A stretch of 11,133 nt of DNA from Gyrodactylus bullatarudis (taxonomy: Eukaryota; Platyhelminthes; Monogenea; Gyrodactylidea; Gyrodactylidae): positions 196,701 to 207,833 of the forward strand of contig SSNU01000166.1 of assembly GCA_012064415.1 (NCBI GenBank), in the 5' to 3' direction. Shown here one piece after another: positions 7,382-11,133 of this stretch. The stretch's first letter is position 1. Each line of letters begins with the position of its first letter. The notes under the pieces were generated by a model. It ran no database searches. It saw only the letters and a list, made by a program, of their open reading frames with translations, and had not been told where the DNA came from. A program made the translations under genes and the position numbers.

Positions 7382-8154
7382 ATCCTCTTTTGTTCATCTT
7401 ATTTCTGATTCTATGTATGAAATTTTAATTTTGTTCGAGATGGCAGTTATCATCTATTTTTTGGATCATGAGCTACAGTTGTATCAGAAAGTAAAGTCCT
7501 ATCAAAAATATAGAGTCTGAACATAACACAAAAACTTTTTCAAAATACACAATAAATGTACAGTTTTTTTCGGTTTTTGGAAGATTAATAAATTTTCCGC
7601 AAGTGGTTTATTATTAGAGTACCTCATTTTGCATCGACAAAGTTTTATTTAAATTAGAAAGAAGGAGTATAACTTTACAAAATTGCAAATTACAATTGCA
7701 TTTTTTCAAATCGTAGTAACCAAATTATGGTTTCGCTTTTCGAAGTATATTATTAAGCTGTAAATAAATAGATAAAAATTTCTTTTAAAAATTACATTTC
7801 TGTTAATTTTTTCACCTGAAAACATAATTTCCAGTATAATATATTTGAATTGGTATTTTTTCTATTATCGTGGTATTCTAGCCAATAGGATTCAAGGTCA
7901 CACAGACTGTGCGATTACTCTTATCAATCCTTTATTTATCAACAGATTTTACATATTTATGGTTTCTATTGATAAAAATATGCTCTAATATTTAATTTTC
8001 TTCTTGGATTACCTAATAACTAATTTTGAAAGGGGTTTGACACCTAGTGATAACATTGTGTAATTAATTATTAACATCTATTTAAAGAAAGTAAAAATTT
8101 ATTGAACATCTGTGTACATTAAATTATTAAAAATATTAATATAAATAATAATAA
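7382..8154. other. Non-coding left interior of the piggyBac-like element
   Basis: About 770 AT-rich bases without a supported open frame. I could not find piggyBac catalytic-domain sequence here in either strand. Somewhere near its right end should be the junction with the Tc1/mariner-like insert. The AT-rich run near 8113-8160 has no clean terminal repeat. Confidence 0.4.
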
Positions 8155-9198
8155 TTAATAATCTGACATCTCTCCTCTTAGATCTATTATTTTTTGGAGC
8201 CGACGAGGAATTGATAAAATACACTGATTTATGGCTTCCTTCACCTCAGGGAAATTTGCCAATCTCTGAACTTTTTCGTTGATATCGTTGGGGAAATCGT
8301 CACCAGAAACTTTATACCTTGAGAAATAAACTTGAGTAAAGTTAATGTTACTAATATGCTTTTTCTTACCAAAATCGTTTCATTATCCCAAAAACATTTT
8401 CAATGACATTAATATCAGTGCTTTTAGCAGGGAAATCAATGACGTTGATCCTAGCTCTTCTTAAACAAGCTTTGACCTGCATCATGAACTGGGGCATGGT
8501 CCATAAGCACATCAAGCCATTCCCTTCTGAATCCATCATATGATCTGAAATTCTGATTAAAGAGTTGGATAAATTTTCTTCCATCAATATTACCAGATGC
8601 TGTGGTTAATTGTATTCCATTGTCATACTTTATACTTGCAAAAAACATAACCTTCTTTGGAAACTTCTCTTTCCGGATAGGTCTTGCAATAGTCAGATCA
8701 TCACATAAAAGGACTCTTCCCCATCCTGAGAACTTTTGATTTGAGAAAGTCACTTCATCAGTGAAATGCAGAGAAGCTTATCAATGTTGTTCAAGGCGAA
8801 TTCCAACATCTCTCTCTTGTGTCGTTCAGTAAGATTAGGAACTTGTCTTGCATTCACTTGACTTATTGCAATTCTGGTCATTGTCGTATGGAGAGTTCTG
8901 TTTATTGAACTAAAATAGGTACTTACGAATAGCTAACATCAGGATAGTAAGTCTTTTGTATTGAGCGAATGGTTTCAGTATGATTTCTCTTCACAATAGA
9001 TTTAAGTCGTATAGCCTCTTGAAGGGAAAACTTTTTCGAGCGACCAGAGACTGGAGCACAAAGAGTGTCCTTATCATTTTTGATTCTGCTTACAGTTTTT
9101 AGAGATACCCCACAATGATTCGCTATCTCTTTCAAAGTGAGATTTGATTGGAGGAGGTTTTTGATAACACGTTTTTCATCTTCATTTATTATTTTCAT
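8155..9198 (-). pseudogene. Tc1/mariner-like transposase, multiply frameshifted
   Basis: Tc1/mariner transposases bind their element ends and cut and paste at TA. Read from ATG at 9198 (MKIINEDEKRVIKNLL), the N-terminus has a helix-turn-helix (LKEIANHCGVSLKTVSRI) and a basic SGRSKK linker. A second segment (8934-8750) reads NARQVPNLTERHKREMLEFA. The next (about 8775-8451) has FTDEVTF with the first catalytic Asp at 8757-8759, and LMDHAPVH with the second at 8499-8501. Another frame gives FPAKSTDINVIEN, with the catalytic Glu at 8399-8401. The C-terminus (about 8350-8155) has SIPRRLQKIIDLRG and the stop at 8155-8157. Total length, about 345 codons, matches the family. At least four frame changes or stops (near 8925, 8765, 8470 and 8360) make it non-functional. 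The spacing of second Asp to Glu is about 32-34 residues, blurred by a frameshift. It lies inside, and opposite to, the piggyBac-like element. Confidence 0.88.
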
Positions 9199-9660
9199 AT
9201 TTGTGGGGATTTTAATAGTGATTTTCACACATTGACTAAACAAATTACTACTGTATTCCTTGATATTATTTAAAAATTATTAGTACATTTTTGATTCTAG
9301 TGTAAAATGACTCCAACTCGTATATCCTCTCCTAATGAATGATTCAAGCTTTTCAAACGACAAATGAAAAATTTAGCAATTATCAACTTCATATGTAACA
9401 ACTTTTAATTCATATTCTATTTATTAAGTGAGATTTGAAAGTGTCAAAAAATACATGATTTTTACTTGCTTAGGATGTGATCAAATTAAAGTTTATATGA
9501 TTAGTTAATATAAATAACTTATATTTATAAAGTAATAAACCTATATGCATAAAAGTATAGTTATGATATTCCATGAGATGATGAATGTGATAACGAGACT
9601 TTACTTTCTGATACAACTGTACTACAATAAAGATCTACATATGAGCTGATCTTACGTGCT
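9199..9660. other. Non-coding right interior of the piggyBac-like element
   Basis: AT-rich sequence without a gene. It should hold the outer end of the Tc1-like insert and the region upstream of the piggyBac transposase remnant. No clean terminal repeat of the insert could be identified. Confidence 0.4.
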
Positions 9661-10080
9661 ATGAACAGAGAATTATTAGATGAATCCGAAAACTTTTCTC
9701 CGGCTAGAAGTGTCGAAGATTACTTTTTATCAAAATGTGGATCGATATTTTTCTCAAAAAAATCTCTATGCTCAATACCTATGGCTTGCACCAGATTCAC
9801 AGCAAATCCAGGACTAACAAAATTTTCCCGATCGTGTATTAATCCTGGAGATTTTTTCCAATTTATTCATTGAAGCCAATATTGAATCAGCATATAGAAA
9901 ATTATTCGAACAAATGTATATATACAAGTATATGCAAGACTAAAAATGAGAGCTGGATTTGGGCTTTGATCCAGAGCAAGCGATAGAAAACAACAGTCAC
10001 TGTGGAAAATGCAAAATTTATATGTGCGAATAAAATTTTTGCCTATGTAGTCCTAAATGTCCAAATCTTGTTGAAAAAAA
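9661..10080 (+). pseudogene. Collapsed piggyBac transposase (N-terminal piece plus Cys-rich tail)
   Basis: An open frame from ATG 9661 to TGA 9871-9873 reads MNRELLDESENF, then LSKCGSIFFS, TANPGLTKFSR and INPGDFFQFIH. This resembles the piggyBac N-terminal region (SK-x-G-x-I-W-x-S, a Pro-Gly, then a P-x-x-x-F-x-x-F motif). Downstream, in another frame, HCGKCKIYMC (from 9998) and, after one in-frame TAA, FCLCSPKCPN give cysteines at 10001, 10010, 10025, 10040, 10046 and 10058. This is like the Cys-rich C-terminal domain that binds piggyBac ends. The Asp-based catalytic core, normally several hundred residues, is absent, so about 1.2 kb seems lost. The position just before the right inverted end is as expected for the family. 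Frame use between 9871 and 9990 is unclear. Confidence 0.65.
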
Positions 10081-10107
10081 TCTTTTTCTCCGCTTAAACT
10101 AGTGTTG

Positions 10108-10160
10108 AAAAAAGACCCCAAATTTCGTCTACGTGATTTTTTTCAAATTCCGTGCGAGGG
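10108..10160. repeat. Right end of the piggyBac-like element
   Basis: AAAAAGACCCCAAATTTC at 10108-10125 is the inverted counterpart of the 7360-7375 motif. It is followed, after 18 bases, by the perfect right inverted end (10144-10160). Unlike the left end, there is no hairpin here, only a half-site. An asymmetric layout of an end plus an internal repeat is known for piggyBac itself. Confidence 0.65.
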
Positions 10161-10164
10161 TTGA

Positions 10165-10687
10165 ATATTGTGAAGCCTTAGTGCGCTTTAGTCAAAGAAA
10201 ACAACATGCTTAACCTCATTTAAAAGTCATTCTTGTATGGTTAATTCATGTAAAGTAAAATGAACTCAAAAGGATGCAACCCTATATATACATATTAAAT
10301 TTTCATAAAAGTTGATACTTTCTGAATTACAATGTGGTTAATTTTGGGGCAAAATCTGAGATAAAATTAGTACATTGGGGCTAGTTTAAGGATTATTCCC
10401 ACTTTAGGACTACTTTTGAGATTAACCCGAAACTCTAATAAAAAAAAGTTCAATATTTACTTGCAAGAAGTCTGAAAATATTTTTCGATTTCAGACTCAT
10501 GGGGCAAATAATAAGTGCTTGTTTCCCGTGAGTCTAGAATCGAGTAATAATATACTTGTTGAAGTTCAGTAATTTTATCGTTCTATTAGTCTTATATTAT
10601 TTCTGGTTCTGAATAGAAAGTCGGTTTTGATCTAGTGTATGAAAATGTCCTAAAAATTATTTTCGATGTCCTAAAACTTGAGGCCCT
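10165..10687. other. Gene-free stretch right of the piggyBac-like element
   Basis: No supported gene. One small hairpin is present: GTCTGAAA at 10470-10477 and TTTCAGAC at 10489-10496 with an 11-base loop. Nothing resembles the flank left of 7157, as expected for unrelated flanks of an insertion. Confidence 0.4.
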
Positions 10688-10818
10688 AGTTATTACTCTA
10701 ATGATTCTGATTACTATAACAATCACTATAATTTTTATAATCCTTATTCTTTAAGAAATACTACACCTTTCTCTCCCCTTTCTTTTTCTACAGATAGACC
10801 AAGCCAATAGACAACATA
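10688..10818 (-). repeat. Right copy of the 130-base inverted repeat pair
   Basis: The reverse complement matches 6241-6376 as described there, with a five-base deletion relative to it. The two copies face each other across about 4.3 kb that includes the entire piggyBac-like element. Similarity ends sharply at 10688 on the inner side. Confidence 0.85.
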
Positions 10819-11005
10819 GACAAATTATGATTAAGAAAGTTCAGTTTAATAAAACTTTGCTCAAAATCGTTTCATATTTTCTAAAAACTATCCTAAAATT
10901 AAACACTGATTTTTAAAAAAATTGCAATTACTAAACAAAATCTCGTAAAGGAAATAGATCTTTGAATCAGAATCAGAGAAAAATGATCTAAAATTAGATT
11001 TAAAG
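10819..11005. other. Short gene-free stretch
   Basis: AT-rich, with no feature recognised. Confidence 0.35.
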
Positions 11006-11128
11006 TTAAAATTTATTAAAACTTAGGTCAATATTAGGATTCTCAGCCATGGTCATCCAAACGTTTCGACGGTGATTGTCTTCACACGCCTTCTTCAGTG
11101 GTACGACGAGTTTATCAAAAACAAAATA
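11006..11128 (-). CDS. Unassigned open segment at the right edge (possible last exon)
   Basis: A 40-codon minus-strand open segment ends with TAA at 11006-11008. It reads FDKLVVPLKKACEDNHRR then NVWMTMAENPNIDLSFNKF. The upstream part is clearly less AT-rich than the rest of the window, and the residue mix is typical of a conserved protein. An AG lies at its upstream limit (AGTAG before TATTTTG), so it could be a terminal exon of a gene or transposase continuing beyond the window. I cannot name it. Confidence 0.35.
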   Translation of the reverse strand, partial: YFVFDKLVVPLKKACEDNHRRNVWMTMAENPNIDLSFNKF

Positions 11129-11133
11129 CTACT

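Larger units (their letters stand above)
7161..10160 (+). mobile_element. 3.0-kb decayed piggyBac-like transposon
   Basis: The element is bounded by perfect 17-base inverted ends, CCCTCGCACGGAATTTG at 7161-7177 and its reverse complement at 10144-10160. TTAA lies at 7157-7160 and TTGA, one change from TTAA, at 10161-10164. TTAA duplication and a short CCC-starting end are piggyBac traits. Near the right end are remnants of a piggyBac transposase N-terminal region and Cys-rich tail, with the catalytic part missing. A broken Tc1/mariner-like transposase lies inside on the opposite strand, most simply a nested insertion. The 3,000-base length is in the usual range for full piggyBac elements, but part of it is the foreign insert. 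Confidence 0.8.

Noticed and set aside
8113..9287. TGTAC at 8113 and GTACA at 9283 as ends of the Tc1-like insert
   Set aside because: Inward similarity beyond five bases is weak and explained by AT-richness; no 20-base or longer inverted end could be aligned.

Overview
The window is AT-rich eukaryotic DNA, most likely from an invertebrate animal. Every recognisable gene belongs to a DNA transposon (MULE, piggyBac-like and Tc1/mariner-like). There are GT-AG splice signals, no operons, no ribosome binding sites, no RNA genes and no CRISPR array. The mix of elements and a candidate 37-base intron fit a metazoan with small introns, such as a flatworm, crustacean or other arthropod. The species cannot be fixed from sequence alone.

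Layout. 1-645 (minus): the 5' part of a MULE-type transposase with a zinc-binding N-terminal domain, a candidate 37-base intron and the start of the catalytic domain, cut by the window edge. 699-925: a cluster of degenerate GTTTG-NN-TTTTG motifs just upstream of it. 1544-1798 (minus): an unassigned open segment with good splice-like borders. 2359-2686 (plus): a less AT-rich patch with two overlapping open frames. 2816-2893: a 78-base element with perfect 17-base inverted ends between two TTAA sites, the minimal form of a piggyBac-type MITE. 3116-6240: mostly non-coding, with several short coding-like minus-strand segments (4336-4536, 5144-5344, 5523-5795, 5847-5993) that I cannot name. 6241-6376 and 10688-10818: an inverted pair of about 94% identical repeats enclosing about 4.3 kb. 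6667-6717: a worn relative of the 78-base element. 7161-10160: a 3.0-kb piggyBac-like element with perfect 17-base ends, TTAA on the left and TTGA on the right. It carries subterminal GGGGTC/GACCCC hairpins, a collapsed piggyBac transposase near its right end and a broken Tc1/mariner-like transposase on the minus strand (8155-9198). 11006-11128: a less AT-rich open segment at the right edge.

How it fits together. This is a transposon graveyard rather than a set of cooperating genes. The most notable theme is one TTAA-targeting family with ends beginning CCCTCG and a GGGGTC/GACCCC palindrome. It is seen here at three scales: a 3-kb decayed parent-like element, a 78-base element that is almost only ends, and a damaged fragment. 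The MULE is the only transposase without an evident disabling lesion in the visible part, provided the small intron is real.
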